NCBI GenBank assembly: GCA_934655755.1 | Contig: CAKUHA010000001.1 | Span: 348,969 to 412,968, forward strand | DNA: 64,000 nucleotides | DNA from: an uncultured Collinsella sp. | Lineage (GTDB): Bacteria; Actinomycetota; Coriobacteriia; Coriobacteriales; Coriobacteriaceae | Reading direction: 5' to 3' | Part shown: positions 27,819 through 36,279 of the stretch, piece after piece | Layout: each line of letters opens with the position of its first letter | Numbering within the stretch: the stretch's first letter is position 1 | Notes under the pieces: model-generated | What the model was told of the DNA's origin: nothing | Database searches by the model: none | The model's input: the letters and a program-made list of their open reading frames with translations, nothing else | Made by a program: the position numbers and the translations under genes

Positions 27819-30800
27819 GTGTATCTCAAGTCCCTCACGCTCAAAGGGTTCAAGTCGTTTGCCGACCGCGCCCATATGTCATTTGAGCCGGGCCTGACCG
27901 TCATCGTCGGTCCCAACGGCTCGGGAAAATCGAACATCTCCGACTCGATTCTGTGGGTCCTGGGCGAGCAGAGCGCCAAGCAGCTGCGCGGCCAGGCGAT
28001 GGAGGACGTCATCTTCTCGGGCTCGTCGGCACGCAAGCCGGTGGGTGTCGCCGAGGTCACGCTGGTGCTCGATAACTCGGACCATATGCTGCCCGTCGAT
28101 TTTGACGAGGTCGCCATCACCCGCCGCATGTATCGCTCGGGCGAAAGCGAGTACCTCATCAACTCGAGTCCGTGCCGCCTGATGGACATTCAGGACATCC
28201 TGCACGATTCGGGCCTGGGCAAGGATACGCATTCCATCATCAGCCAGGGCAAGCTCGATGCCATTTTGCAGAGCCGCCCCGAGGAGCGCCGTGCCCTCAT
28301 CGAGGAGGCCGCCGGCATCTCCAAGCACAAGCGCCGCAAGGAGCGTGCGCTCAAAAAGATTAAGTCGATGGACGAGCACCTGACGCGTGCCCGCGACATC
28401 AATAAGGAAATTGCCCGTCAGCTGCGACCGCTGGAGCGTCAGGTCGATCGTGCGCGCAAGTACAAAGAGCTGTCCTCGCGCGCAAACGAGCTTACGCAGA
28501 TGCTGGCCGTCGACGAGCTGCGTTCGCTGCAGTCGCAGTGGAACGACCTGGAGAGCCGCTCCAAGGAAGGCGCCGCCGAGCTGGAGCTTGCGCAGTACCG
28601 CATGGGCGAAAAGGAGCGCGAGCTCGAGAAGCTCCAGGTTATGCTTGAGGAAAAGGGCCTGTTTGTGGGCGACCTGGGCGAGCAGCGCCGCCATATGCAA
28701 GACGTGGTCGGCCGCATTAACTCCGATATGCGCCTGCTCGAGGAAAAGGGCCACAACATGGTGTCGCGCCTGTCCGACATGCGTGGCCAGATCTCGAGCT
28801 CCGAGCATCAGCGTCGTCGCGTGGTCGAGGAGCTCGAGGACGCGCGTGCGCAGCTTGAGGAAGTGACCGGTGCGTACATGCAGGCCCAGGAGGACGTTGA
28901 CGCCGCTGGTCCTGCCGCCGCTGAGCTCCACGAGCGACGCGTGACTCTCGACAATCAGATTTCGCAGCTTACGCGTGAGCAACGCGATGTGCAGCGTGGG
29001 GCCGATAACGCGGCGCTCGAACTCGCCAAGGTGAAGGACTCGCTGAGTAACGCCGAGGTTGAGGACAACATGTACGCCTCGCGCTTGGAGCAGATCGATG
29101 AACAGCTCGAGGAGGTCACGGCCTCGCTCGAGAGCCGTCGCGAACGCGCCGAGGAGCTTGAGGGTGCTCTTGAGGAAGCGCGCCAGGCTCAGGTCGATGC
29201 GCGTGAAGCCACCGAGACAGCACGCGCGGCCCTGAAGGACCTGCGTGCCCGCGAGAGCGAGGCACGCAACAAATTATCCGAGGTGCGCTCGGAGCTTGCC
29301 AGCCAAAAGAAGCTCGATGCCCGCATGGCCGACAGCTCGCCGCTGGTGAGCCGTCTGATGGGCGCACTGGGCGATGATGTCTCGGGTCGTCTGGGCGACG
29401 TGCTCGAGGCTCCGCGTGAGCTCGAGGGCCTGGTTGAGCAGCTGCTTGCCGGCGACATCGATGCTCTTTTGTTTGATGACGCCGCCACGCTTGAGCGTGC
29501 CGGTCGCGCGGCTCTGGACCAAAAGAAGGCCTCGGGTGAGGCACTGCTGATGGCGCGCGGCGTGAGCGCCTCTGCTGCCGCTAAGGGCGCTGCCGGTTCC
29601 CGCCTGGTCGATCGTCTGTCCGTGCGTGCGGGCTACGGTCCCGTCGCCGAGGCGCTGCTCGGCGGTTATTACGTCGTGGACGATCTTGCTGCCGCGCTGT
29701 CGGCGCCGGTCGTTGACGGCGTGACTTACGTTACCCCCGATGGCGCCCGCGTCGCCTGCGGCGGCCTAGTGCGCGTGGGCCTCGATGCCGGCGAGGCGTC
29801 GGGTGCCTTGGAGCGCAAGCGCCGTATCCGCGAGCTGGAGGGGCTTGAGCCCGATTTGGCCGCTGTGTTTGAGCATGTTTCGGATCAAGTCGTCGAGGCC
29901 AATGCGGCCGTCGAAGAGGCGCGTGCCGCCGAGGGCGATGCCGCCGGCGAGATCGCCCGTCTTGAGGGCGAGCGCCGCTCGCTGCTCTCCGAGATCGGCC
30001 GCTTGGAGCAAAGCGCCAACAATGCCGAGGTCGAGCGCGTGCGTATTTCCAAGCGCCGTGAGCAGGCTGCCGAGGCCGTTCGCGCTGCGCGCCCGCGCGT
30101 GGACGAGCTCGCCCGTTCGCGGGACGAGGCTCGAGCGCAGGCAAGCGACCTGGGCCTTCAGATTGCCGAGGCCAACGACGATCTCGACCGTGTTCGCCGT
30201 GACGATTCCGAGGCTGCCGGCAAGCTCGCCGACGCCAAGGTTCGCTTAGCCCAGACAAGCGAACGCCTTCGTTCGCTGAAGGGCCGTGTGCCCGACCTGG
30301 AGCATCGTCTTGAGGGCATCGACCGCCGTATCCGCGGAACACGCCAGGCCTCGCGCTCACTCGAGCTGCTGCGCCTGCGCGTCGACCCCATGCACGAACG
30401 CTATTCGGCCCTGTTGGAACGCGCGTCGGATTGGGCAGCGCGCCTGCGTGACCAGGCCTCTCTGGAGGAGGCGGACTCCGCTTCGCTCAAGAAGACCATC
30501 GAGGATGCCAAGGCAGAGGTTGCCCGCGCTAAGGAGCGGGTCGATACCGCCGCCGCGACGCAAAACGAGTTTAAGGTCGCGCGTGGCAAGCTCGAGGTGC
30601 AGGTAGAGGCGGCCATCAAGGCCATTACCGCCGATGGCACCACGGTGCTCGAGGAAGCGCTCATGCTTCCTGCGCCCACCGACCGCGATGCCGCCGAGCG
30701 CGAGCTCAACCAGCTTGTGCGCCAGATCAACAACCTTGGTCCCGTTAACCAAGTTGCCATGGAGGAGTACGAGCAGCTCAAGCGCCGCGCCGACTACATC

Positions 30801-31355
30801 GAGGAGCAGCTGGCCGATCTGGAGAGCGCGCGCAAGGCGCTCACCAAGATCACCGTTGCCATTGACCGTAAGATGCGCAAGGCGTTCCTGGTGACCTTTG
30901 AGAAGGTCGACGCGAACTTTCGCGAGATCTTCGCCATGCTCTTCCCAGGCGGTCAGGCCCACCTTGAGATGACCGACCCCGAGCATCCGGCCGAGACGGG
31001 CATCGAGGTCGTGGCGCAGCCGCGCGGCAAGCGCATCACCAAGATGATGCTCATGTCGGGCGGCGAGAAGAGCCTGACGGCGCTCGCCCTGCTCTTTGCC
31101 GTGTACCGCACGCGCACGGTTCCGTTCTATGTGCTGGATGAGGTCGAGGCCGCGCTCGACGACGCCAACCTGTCCAAGCTCATCGGCGCCCTCGATGTGC
31201 TGCGTTCCGATACGCAGCTCTTGGTCATTTCGCATCAGCGCCGTACTATGGAGGACGCTGACGTCCTCTACGGCGTCTCGATGCAAGCCGACGGCGTCAG
31301 TCGCGTCGTCTCGCAAAAACTCGATCGCGAAACCGGAAAGGTCGTGAATGCATAA
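27819..31355 (+). CDS. smc: chromosome segregation/condensation protein SMC
   Basis: 1178 residues. N-terminal Walker A VIVGPNGSGKSNISDS (residues 29-44), two long coiled coils (about 170-500 and 660-1000), a hinge (about 510-640, SGRLGDVL...GGYYVVDDLAAAL), and the C-terminal ABC signature LMSGGEKSLTALALLF with Walker B FYVLDEVEAALDD. The start is GTG behind a GAGGAACC site. It works with ScpAB, which are not in this window. The smc-ftsY junction overlaps by one base. Confidence 0.97.
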   Translation: MYLKSLTLKGFKSFADRAHMSFEPGLTVIVGPNGSGKSNISDSILWVLGEQSAKQLRGQAMEDVIFSGSSARKPVGVAEVTLVLDNSDHMLPVDFDEVAITRRMYRSGESEYLINSSPCRLMDIQDILHDSGLGKDTHSIISQGKLDAILQSRPEERRALIEEAAGISKHKRRKERALKKIKSMDEHLTRARDINKEIARQLRPLERQVDRARKYKELSSRANELTQMLAVDELRSLQSQWNDLESRSKEGAAELELAQYRMGEKERELEKLQVMLEEKGLFVGDLGEQRRHMQDVVGRINSDMRLLEEKGHNMVSRLSDMRGQISSSEHQRRRVVEELEDARAQLEEVTGAYMQAQEDVDAAGPAAAELHERRVTLDNQISQLTREQRDVQRGADNAALELAKVKDSLSNAEVEDNMYASRLEQIDEQLEEVTASLESRRERAEELEGALEEARQAQVDAREATETARAALKDLRARESEARNKLSEVRSELASQKKLDARMADSSPLVSRLMGALGDDVSGRLGDVLEAPRELEGLVEQLLAGDIDALLFDDAATLERAGRAALDQKKASGEALLMARGVSASAAAKGAAGSRLVDRLSVRAGYGPVAEALLGGYYVVDDLAAALSAPVVDGVTYVTPDGARVACGGLVRVGLDAGEASGALERKRRIRELEGLEPDLAAVFEHVSDQVVEANAAVEEARAAEGDAAGEIARLEGERRSLLSEIGRLEQSANNAEVERVRISKRREQAAEAVRAARPRVDELARSRDEARAQASDLGLQIAEANDDLDRVRRDDSEAAGKLADAKVRLAQTSERLRSLKGRVPDLEHRLEGIDRRIRGTRQASRSLELLRLRVDPMHERYSALLERASDWAARLRDQASLEEADSASLKKTIEDAKAEVARAKERVDTAAATQNEFKVARGKLEVQVEAAIKAITADGTTVLEEALMLPAPTDRDAAERELNQLVRQINNLGPVNQVAMEEYEQLKRRADYIEEQLADLESARKALTKITVAIDRKMRKAFLVTFEKVDANFREIFAMLFPGGQAHLEMTDPEHPAETGIEVVAQPRGKRITKMMLMSGGEKSLTALALLFAVYRTRTVPFYVLDEVEAALDDANLSKLIGALDVLRSDTQLLVISHQRRTMEDADVLYGVSMQADGVSRVVSQKLDRETGKVVNA

Positions 31356-32272
31356 TGGGATTCTTTGACGCTCTCTCGCGCGGACTTGAGCGCAGCCGCG
31401 AGGCACTCAACGAGGTCTTCTACTTTGGCGGCGAGGTTGACGAGGACTTTTGGGAGGACCTTGAGGACACCCTCGTTATGGGTGATATGGGTGCCGAGGT
31501 CGCGATCAAGGTGTCCGATGACCTGCGCGAGACGGCCGCCAAGAAGAACCTCAAGACCGCCCCGCAGCTCCGTCGCGCCCTGGCCGAGCAGCTCGAGCAG
31601 CACTTTGTGCCCATCGAGCGCGATCCGTTCTCCGACACGCCGAGCTGCGTGCTGTTTGTAGGCATTAACGGTGCCGGCAAGACCACGACGGTCGGTAAGA
31701 TCGCGAGCGCCATGGCTGCCCGCGGCAAGAATGTCGTGATCGGTTCGGCCGATACCTTCCGCGCTGCCGCCATCGAGCAGCTTGATGTGTGGGGCCAGCG
31801 TGCCGGCGTCCCCGTCATCAAGCGCGATCGCGGCTCCGATCCGGCAAGCGTTTGCTACGACGTGCTCGACGAGGCCGATAAACGCGGCAGCGACCTGGTG
31901 CTTATCGACACCGCCGGCCGCCTGCACACGAGCCCCGAGCTCATGCGCGAGCTCGCCAAGGTGGTCAACGTGACGCGTAAGCGCGCCGCCAATATGGCCG
32001 CCGGCCCCATGCCCGTCTCGGTCGTGCTCGTGATCGATGCCGCCACCGGCCAGAACGGTCTGAACCAGGCGCTCGAGTTTAACGAGGCACTGGGTCTGGA
32101 CGGTATTATCATGACCAAGCTCGACGGCACGGCAAAGGGCGGTATCGCCATGGCCGTGGCCGAGAAGCTCAAGCTCCCGATCCTGCGCGTGGGCGTGGGC
32201 GAGCAGGTCGATGACCTGCAGGAGTTCAATGCCAAAGATTTCTGCCGCGCCCTGGTGGGCGAGTCCAATTAA
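31355..32272 (+). CDS. ftsY: signal recognition particle receptor FtsY
   Basis: GTPase that receives SRP-ribosome complexes at the membrane. 305 residues forming essentially the NG domain only: N-helices, then G1 GINGAGKTTTVGKIA, DTFRAAAIEQL, DTAGRLH and TKLDGTAKGG. The long acidic A domain of the E. coli protein is missing, as in many Gram-positive bacteria. Start codon ATG at the smc stop (TAATG). Confidence 0.96.
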   Translation: MGFFDALSRGLERSREALNEVFYFGGEVDEDFWEDLEDTLVMGDMGAEVAIKVSDDLRETAAKKNLKTAPQLRRALAEQLEQHFVPIERDPFSDTPSCVLFVGINGAGKTTTVGKIASAMAARGKNVVIGSADTFRAAAIEQLDVWGQRAGVPVIKRDRGSDPASVCYDVLDEADKRGSDLVLIDTAGRLHTSPELMRELAKVVNVTRKRAANMAAGPMPVSVVLVIDAATGQNGLNQALEFNEALGLDGIIMTKLDGTAKGGIAMAVAEKLKLPILRVGVGEQVDDLQEFNAKDFCRALVGESN

Positions 32273-32282
32273 GGAGTGACTA

Positions 32283-33758
32283 GTGTTTGATTCCCTGAGC
32301 GATCGCCTCAACGACACATTTGACCGCCTGCGCGGCAAGGGCAAGCTGACCGAGGCCGATATCACCTCGGCCATGCGCGACATCCGTATGGCGCTGCTCG
32401 AGGCCGACGTCAACTTCAAGGTCGTCAAGGAGTTTGTCGCCAAGACCAAGGAGCGCTGCATGACCGCAGAGGTCATGGAGTCGCTGTCGCCGGCGCAAAA
32501 CGTCGTCAAGATCGTGCTCGACGAGCTCACCGAGATGCTCGGCTCCACCGAGAGCAAGCTCGTCTTTAGCAACCGCATTCCCAATGTCATCATGCTCGTG
32601 GGCCTGCAGGGCTCCGGTAAGACCACGGCGGCCGTAAAGCTTGCCTACCTGCTCAAGAAGCAGGGCCGCTCGCCGCTGCTCGCCGCGTGTGACGTCTACC
32701 GTCCCGCCGCTGCCGACCAGCTGGCCACGCTTGGTGGAGAGATCGGCGTGCCGGTCTTCCGCGGCGACGGTGCGCACCCAGTCGACATTGCTAAGGGTGC
32801 CATCCAGGAAGCCGTCGACCACCTGCGTGACGTGGTCATCGTCGATACCGCCGGCCGTCTGCAGATCGATGAGCAGATGATGCAGGAGGCCGTCGACATC
32901 AAGAAGGCCGTCAAGCCCGACCAGGTGCTGATGGTCGTCGACGCCATGACCGGCCAGGATATCGTCAACGTGGTCTCGACCTTTGCCGAGCGCACCGACT
33001 TTGACGGCGTGATCATCTCCAAGCTCGACGGTGACGCCCGTGGCGGTGGCGCGCTTTCCGTGCGTCAGGTGACCGGCAAGCCCATCAAGTTCGTGAGCAT
33101 GGGCGAGAAGCCCGATTCGCTCGAGCCGTTCTATCCCGACCGCATGGCCAAGCGTATCTTGGGCATGGGCGACGTCGTCGGCATCATCGAGAAGGCCCAG
33201 GAGGCGGCCGATGCCGAGCAGCTCGAGGCTGCCGAGCGCATGCTGCGCGAGGGCTTCACCATGAACGACATGCTCGACCAGATGAAAGCCGTCAAGAAGA
33301 TGGGCGGCATGAAGGGTATCCTGGGCATGCTTCCCGGCGGTCAGCGCGCGCTCAACCAGATGGGCGGCAACCTTGACGAGGGCATCTTCGATAAGAACGA
33401 GGCCATCATCATGTCGATGACCAAGGAGGAGCGCCTGCGTCCCTCCATCATCAACGGCCAGCGCCGTGCCCGCATTGCCAAGGGCGCCGGCGTGACCCCC
33501 ACCGAGGTCAACAGTCTTATGAAGCAGTGGGGCGAGATGAACAAGATGATGGGCCGTATGCGCACGATGGCCAATCAGGCGCAGGCCGGCGGCAAGAAGG
33601 GCAAAAAGGGTAAGAAGGGCAAGAAGATGCGTATGCCCAATATTCCCGGCCTGGACGCCATGGGTTTGGGCGGCATGGGTGGCCTGGGTACGGGCGGCCC
33701 CAAGTCCGATATGGATTTGCTGCGCCAGATGGAAGCGCAGATGCGCAATAAAAAGTAG
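32283..33758 (+). CDS. ffh: signal recognition particle protein Ffh (SRP54)
   Basis: GTPase and signal-peptide-binding subunit of SRP. NG domain with GLQGSGKTTAAVKLA (about 107-121), DVYRPAAADQL, DTAGRLQ and SKLDGDARGG. The M domain includes MLPGG and the RNA-binding segment PSIINGQRRARIAKGAGVTPTEVN. The C-terminal 60 residues are Met/Gly/Lys-rich with repeated GKK. 491 residues, GTG start. A clear terminator follows, ending the plsX-ffh series. Confidence 0.97.
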   Translation: MFDSLSDRLNDTFDRLRGKGKLTEADITSAMRDIRMALLEADVNFKVVKEFVAKTKERCMTAEVMESLSPAQNVVKIVLDELTEMLGSTESKLVFSNRIPNVIMLVGLQGSGKTTAAVKLAYLLKKQGRSPLLAACDVYRPAAADQLATLGGEIGVPVFRGDGAHPVDIAKGAIQEAVDHLRDVVIVDTAGRLQIDEQMMQEAVDIKKAVKPDQVLMVVDAMTGQDIVNVVSTFAERTDFDGVIISKLDGDARGGGALSVRQVTGKPIKFVSMGEKPDSLEPFYPDRMAKRILGMGDVVGIIEKAQEAADAEQLEAAERMLREGFTMNDMLDQMKAVKKMGGMKGILGMLPGGQRALNQMGGNLDEGIFDKNEAIIMSMTKEERLRPSIINGQRRARIAKGAGVTPTEVNSLMKQWGEMNKMMGRMRTMANQAQAGGKKGKKGKKGKKMRMPNIPGLDAMGLGGMGGLGTGGPKSDMDLLRQMEAQMRNKK

Positions 33759-33783
33759 GGCTGTACGCGCAGCTTGATATGGT

Positions 33784-33829
33784 GAAGGCCGCCCGGATTA
33801 TGTCCCAGGCGGCCTTCGCTGCTTTTATT
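33784..33829 (+). terminator. terminator after ffh
   Basis: GAAGGCCGCC (33784-33793) pairs with GGCGGCCTTC (33808-33817). A T-rich stretch follows after GCTGC. It separates ffh from the convergent DUF134/NifX gene. Confidence 0.75.
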
Positions 33830-33863
33830 TGATTGAGCGGCCTGTGGTTGCGGTGCCGTGTCG

Positions 33864-34628
33864 TTAGTGGCAGCCGCAGCCTTCGTGGCCCTCGTGCTCG
33901 TGGTGACCGTGGCAGCCGCAGGACTCGCCATGCTCGTGGGCGTGCTCGTGGTCGCGACCATGGCAGTCGCAGGTGGCCTTGCCGTTCTGCGCGAGTGTGC
34001 CGGCGATGAGGGCCTCGACGCAAGCGTCGCAGCTGCCTTGGGCACCTGCGTATACCGTGATGCCGGCTTGGGCAAGCGCGTTGATAGCGCCACCGCCGAT
34101 GCCGCCGCAGATGAGCGTGTCCACGCCGCCGTTGGCAAGCAGGCCCGCAAGGGCACCGTGGCCGGTGCCGCCGGTGCCCACGACCTGCTCGTTGAGTACC
34201 TTGCCATCCTGGATGTCGTAGATCTTAAATTGCTCGCAGCGGCCAAAGTGCATAAAGATGTTGCCGCTGTCGTACGTCGTTGCCACCCTCATGGTGTCGA
34301 CCTCCTTTGCTGGCCATGCGGCCGTTGTTGTGGTGATGGGGGAGTACGCGATATTGCCGCCCTCGATGACGAGTGCCCGTCCGTTAACAAGCGCGTTAGC
34401 CACCTTGCGATGTGCGCGGCTGCAAATGGCCGCCACCGTGGCGCGGGCGATGCCCATCTGCTGGGCGACCGCCTCTTGGTTAAGGCCTTCGAGGTCGCAC
34501 AGGCGCAGGACTTCGAGTTCGTCGACCGTCATGTCGATGGCGTCTCCGCTGGCAAGGCCGTCAGGGGTAAAGCCGCGGTATTCGGGGATGATCCCAACGC
34601 GGCGCAATTTTTCGCGTCTTCCTGCCAT
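33864..34628 (-). CDS. DUF134 HTH protein fused to a NifX/NifB-type cluster-binding domain with His/Cys tail
   Basis: 254 residues in three parts. Residues 1-95 are a DUF134 DNA-binding domain (GDAIDMTVDELEVLRLCDLEGLNQEAVAQQMGIARATVAAI). Residues 115-215 are a dinitrogenase iron-molybdenum cofactor (NifX/MTH1175-like) domain (MRVATTYDSGNIFMHFGRCEQFKIY...GALAGLLANGGVDTLICGGIGGGAINAL). The last 40 residues are a run of His, Cys and Gly, probably metal-binding. ATG 34628 is chosen because GGAGAG lies 3 nt upstream. No nitrogenase genes are present, so a metal- or cluster-responsive regulator is the best guess. Two palindromic operators lie upstream. Confidence 0.85.
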   Translation of the reverse strand: MAGRREKLRRVGIIPEYRGFTPDGLASGDAIDMTVDELEVLRLCDLEGLNQEAVAQQMGIARATVAAICSRAHRKVANALVNGRALVIEGGNIAYSPITTTTAAWPAKEVDTMRVATTYDSGNIFMHFGRCEQFKIYDIQDGKVLNEQVVGTGGTGHGALAGLLANGGVDTLICGGIGGGAINALAQAGITVYAGAQGSCDACVEALIAGTLAQNGKATCDCHGRDHEHAHEHGESCGCHGHHEHEGHEGCGCH

Positions 34629-34642
34629 ACACTCTCCAAATC

Positions 34643-34654
34643 TGACATATGTCA
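34643..34654. promoter_or_regulatory. operator half-pair 1, TGACATATGTCA
   Basis: A perfect 12-bp palindrome between the minus-strand -10 box and the start of the DUF134/NifX gene. Its near-copy lies 53 bp away (centre to centre), about five helical turns. Confidence 0.6.
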
Positions 34655-34659
34655 ACAAT

Positions 34660-34687
34660 AGAATAGCGAACGTGCGGATTTGCGCAA
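34660..34687 (-). promoter_or_regulatory. promoter of the DUF134/NifX gene
   Basis: On the minus strand, TTGCGC and TATTCT are separated by 16 bp, giving a reasonable sigma-70 promoter. One TGACATATGTCA palindrome lies just downstream and the other just upstream, fitting repression by the gene's own DUF134 domain (inferred). Confidence 0.5.
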
Positions 34688-34695
34688 GGAATTTC

Positions 34696-34707
34696 TGGCA
34701 TATGTCA
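34696..34707. promoter_or_regulatory. operator half-pair 2, TGGCATATGTCA
   Basis: The second copy of the TGRCATATGTCA palindrome, with one mismatch. It lies between the divergent DUF134/NifX and thyA genes, so it could also affect thyA. Confidence 0.55.
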
Positions 34708-34794
34708 GAAAATGAGGGCTTATGTTTGGGCTGTGGGGCCGCGTGCGCCTGGGCTACAATAAATCACGCTTATAGGCGACTGACAGGAGGGTCA

Positions 34795-35643
34795 ATGAGC
34801 AAAGCTGATCAACAGTTTGTAACCATGTGCCGCGATATTTTGGACCATGGCACCACTACCGAGGGCCAAAAGGTCCGTCCGGTGTGGGAGGACGGCACCC
34901 CTGCCTATACCATTAAAAACTTCGGTGTCACGGCGCGCTACGACCTGCGCGAGGAGTTCCCGGCGCTCACCCTGCGCCGTACGGCGCTTAAGTCCGCCAT
35001 GGACGAGATCCTGTGGATCTATCAAAAGAAGTCCAATAACGTGCATGACCTCAACAGCCATATTTGGGACGAGTGGGCTGACGAGACCGGCTCCATCGGC
35101 AAAGCCTACGGGTATCAGATTGGCCAGAAGAGCCATTATGCCGAGGGCGATTTCGACCAGATGGACCGCGTGCTGTACGACCTTAAACACACGCCCTACA
35201 GCCGCCGCATTATGACCAACACGTACGTGTTTAGCGACCTGTCCGAGATGCACCTGTATCCGTGTGCCTACAGTGTGACCTATAACGTGACGCAGCGCCC
35301 GCAGGACGATAAGCCCACACTCAACATGATTCTCAACCAGCGCAGCCAGGACATTTTGGCCGCGAACAACTGGAACGTCTGCCAGTACGCCATCTTGCTG
35401 ATGATGGTCGCACAGTCCGTCGATATGATTCCCGGCGAGCTGCTGCATGTGATTGCCGATGCCCACATTTACGACCGTCATGTCGATATTGTCCGCGAGC
35501 TTATCGAGCGTCCGCAGTTTACGGCTCCCAAGGTAACGCTTAACCCCGATGTGCATGATTTCTACGCGTTTACGACCGATGACTTGATCGTCGAGGACTA
35601 TGAGCACGGCCCGCAGGTCAAGAACATCCCCATTGCGGTGTAG
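34795..35643 (+). CDS. thyA: thymidylate synthase
   Basis: Methylates dUMP to dTMP using methylene-THF. 282 residues. The catalytic cysteine is Cys157 in HLYPCAYSVTYNV; the usual PCH motif reads PCA. The phosphate/dUMP-binding segment NQRSQDILAANNWNVCQYA and DAHIYDRHVDIV are present. KSNNVHDLNSHIWDEW...GSIGKAYGYQ resembles the phage phi3T/Bacillus subtype rather than the E. coli subtype. An ACAGGAGGG site precedes the ATG. A TACAAT -10 box (34755-34760) lies upstream. folA follows directly. Confidence 0.93.
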   Translation: MSKADQQFVTMCRDILDHGTTTEGQKVRPVWEDGTPAYTIKNFGVTARYDLREEFPALTLRRTALKSAMDEILWIYQKKSNNVHDLNSHIWDEWADETGSIGKAYGYQIGQKSHYAEGDFDQMDRVLYDLKHTPYSRRIMTNTYVFSDLSEMHLYPCAYSVTYNVTQRPQDDKPTLNMILNQRSQDILAANNWNVCQYAILLMMVAQSVDMIPGELLHVIADAHIYDRHVDIVRELIERPQFTAPKVTLNPDVHDFYAFTTDDLIVEDYEHGPQVKNIPIAV

Positions 35644-35652
35644 GTGGCGCTC

Positions 35653-36171
35653 ATGACGTGTAAGCTTTCTGCCATCGTCGCCGTGTGTGACGATTGGGGC
35701 ATTGGGTGCGAGGGCGACATGGTGGTTTCCAATCGCGCCGACATGCGCCATTTCGTGGCATGCACCAAGGGCCATCCGGTCATTATGGGCCGCAAGACGC
35801 TGCTGAGTTTTCCCGGCGGGCGCCCGCTCAAGAACCGTCGTAATATTGTGCTCACGCGCGACGAGGGCTTTGCGCCCGAGGGTGTTGACGTGGTGCATAG
35901 CGTTGACGAAGCGCTTGCCGCTGTAGCCGATGAACCCGTTGTCTGGGTGATCGGCGGCGGCGATGTTTATCGGCAGTTTTTACCGTACTGCGTGGAGGCC
36001 GAGGTCACGCATAGCCACTGCGTCCATCCCGTGGACACGTACTTTCCCGACTTGGACGCCGATCCCGCGTGGGAGATTGCGCGGCGTGGCGGGGTTGCCA
36101 CGATTGCCTCGGGCGAGGGTGACGAGGGTCTCGATTATGAGTTCGTGACGTATCGTCGCGTTGAGGCGTAA
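35653..36171 (+). CDS. folA: dihydrofolate reductase
   Basis: Regenerates tetrahydrofolate consumed by the neighbouring ThyA. 172 residues: LSAIVAVCDDWGIG, the conserved Asp30 before MRHF, HPVIMGRKTLLSFPGGRPLKNRRNIVLTR and VWVIGGGDVYRQFLP. ATG 35653 behind AGGTGG is preferred over the GTG at 35644 that directly abuts the thyA stop. Confidence 0.93.
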   Translation: MTCKLSAIVAVCDDWGIGCEGDMVVSNRADMRHFVACTKGHPVIMGRKTLLSFPGGRPLKNRRNIVLTRDEGFAPEGVDVVHSVDEALAAVADEPVVWVIGGGDVYRQFLPYCVEAEVTHSHCVHPVDTYFPDLDADPAWEIARRGGVATIASGEGDEGLDYEFVTYRRVEA

Positions 36172-36215
36172 ATCGCCTGGTGTGAACGGTATCATCGGGT
36201 TGATTGAATGCATGG

Positions 36216-36240
36216 GGCGGCGCTTAGCGTCGCCTCGTTT
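36216..36240 (+). terminator. probable terminator after thyA-folA
   Basis: GGCGGCGC pairs with GCGTCGCC around a TTA loop, followed by TCGTTT. The T-run is weak. Confidence 0.45.
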
Positions 36241-36279
36241 GGTATAGATGTGCTGTAAGAAGGGTGCGGGCTGGCTGCT

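Noticed and set aside
33858..34661. A 267-codon plus-strand frame opposite the DUF134/NifX gene.
   Set aside because: Hydrophobic Ala/Val/Leu shadow; the minus strand has DUF134, NifX-type domain and ribosome site.
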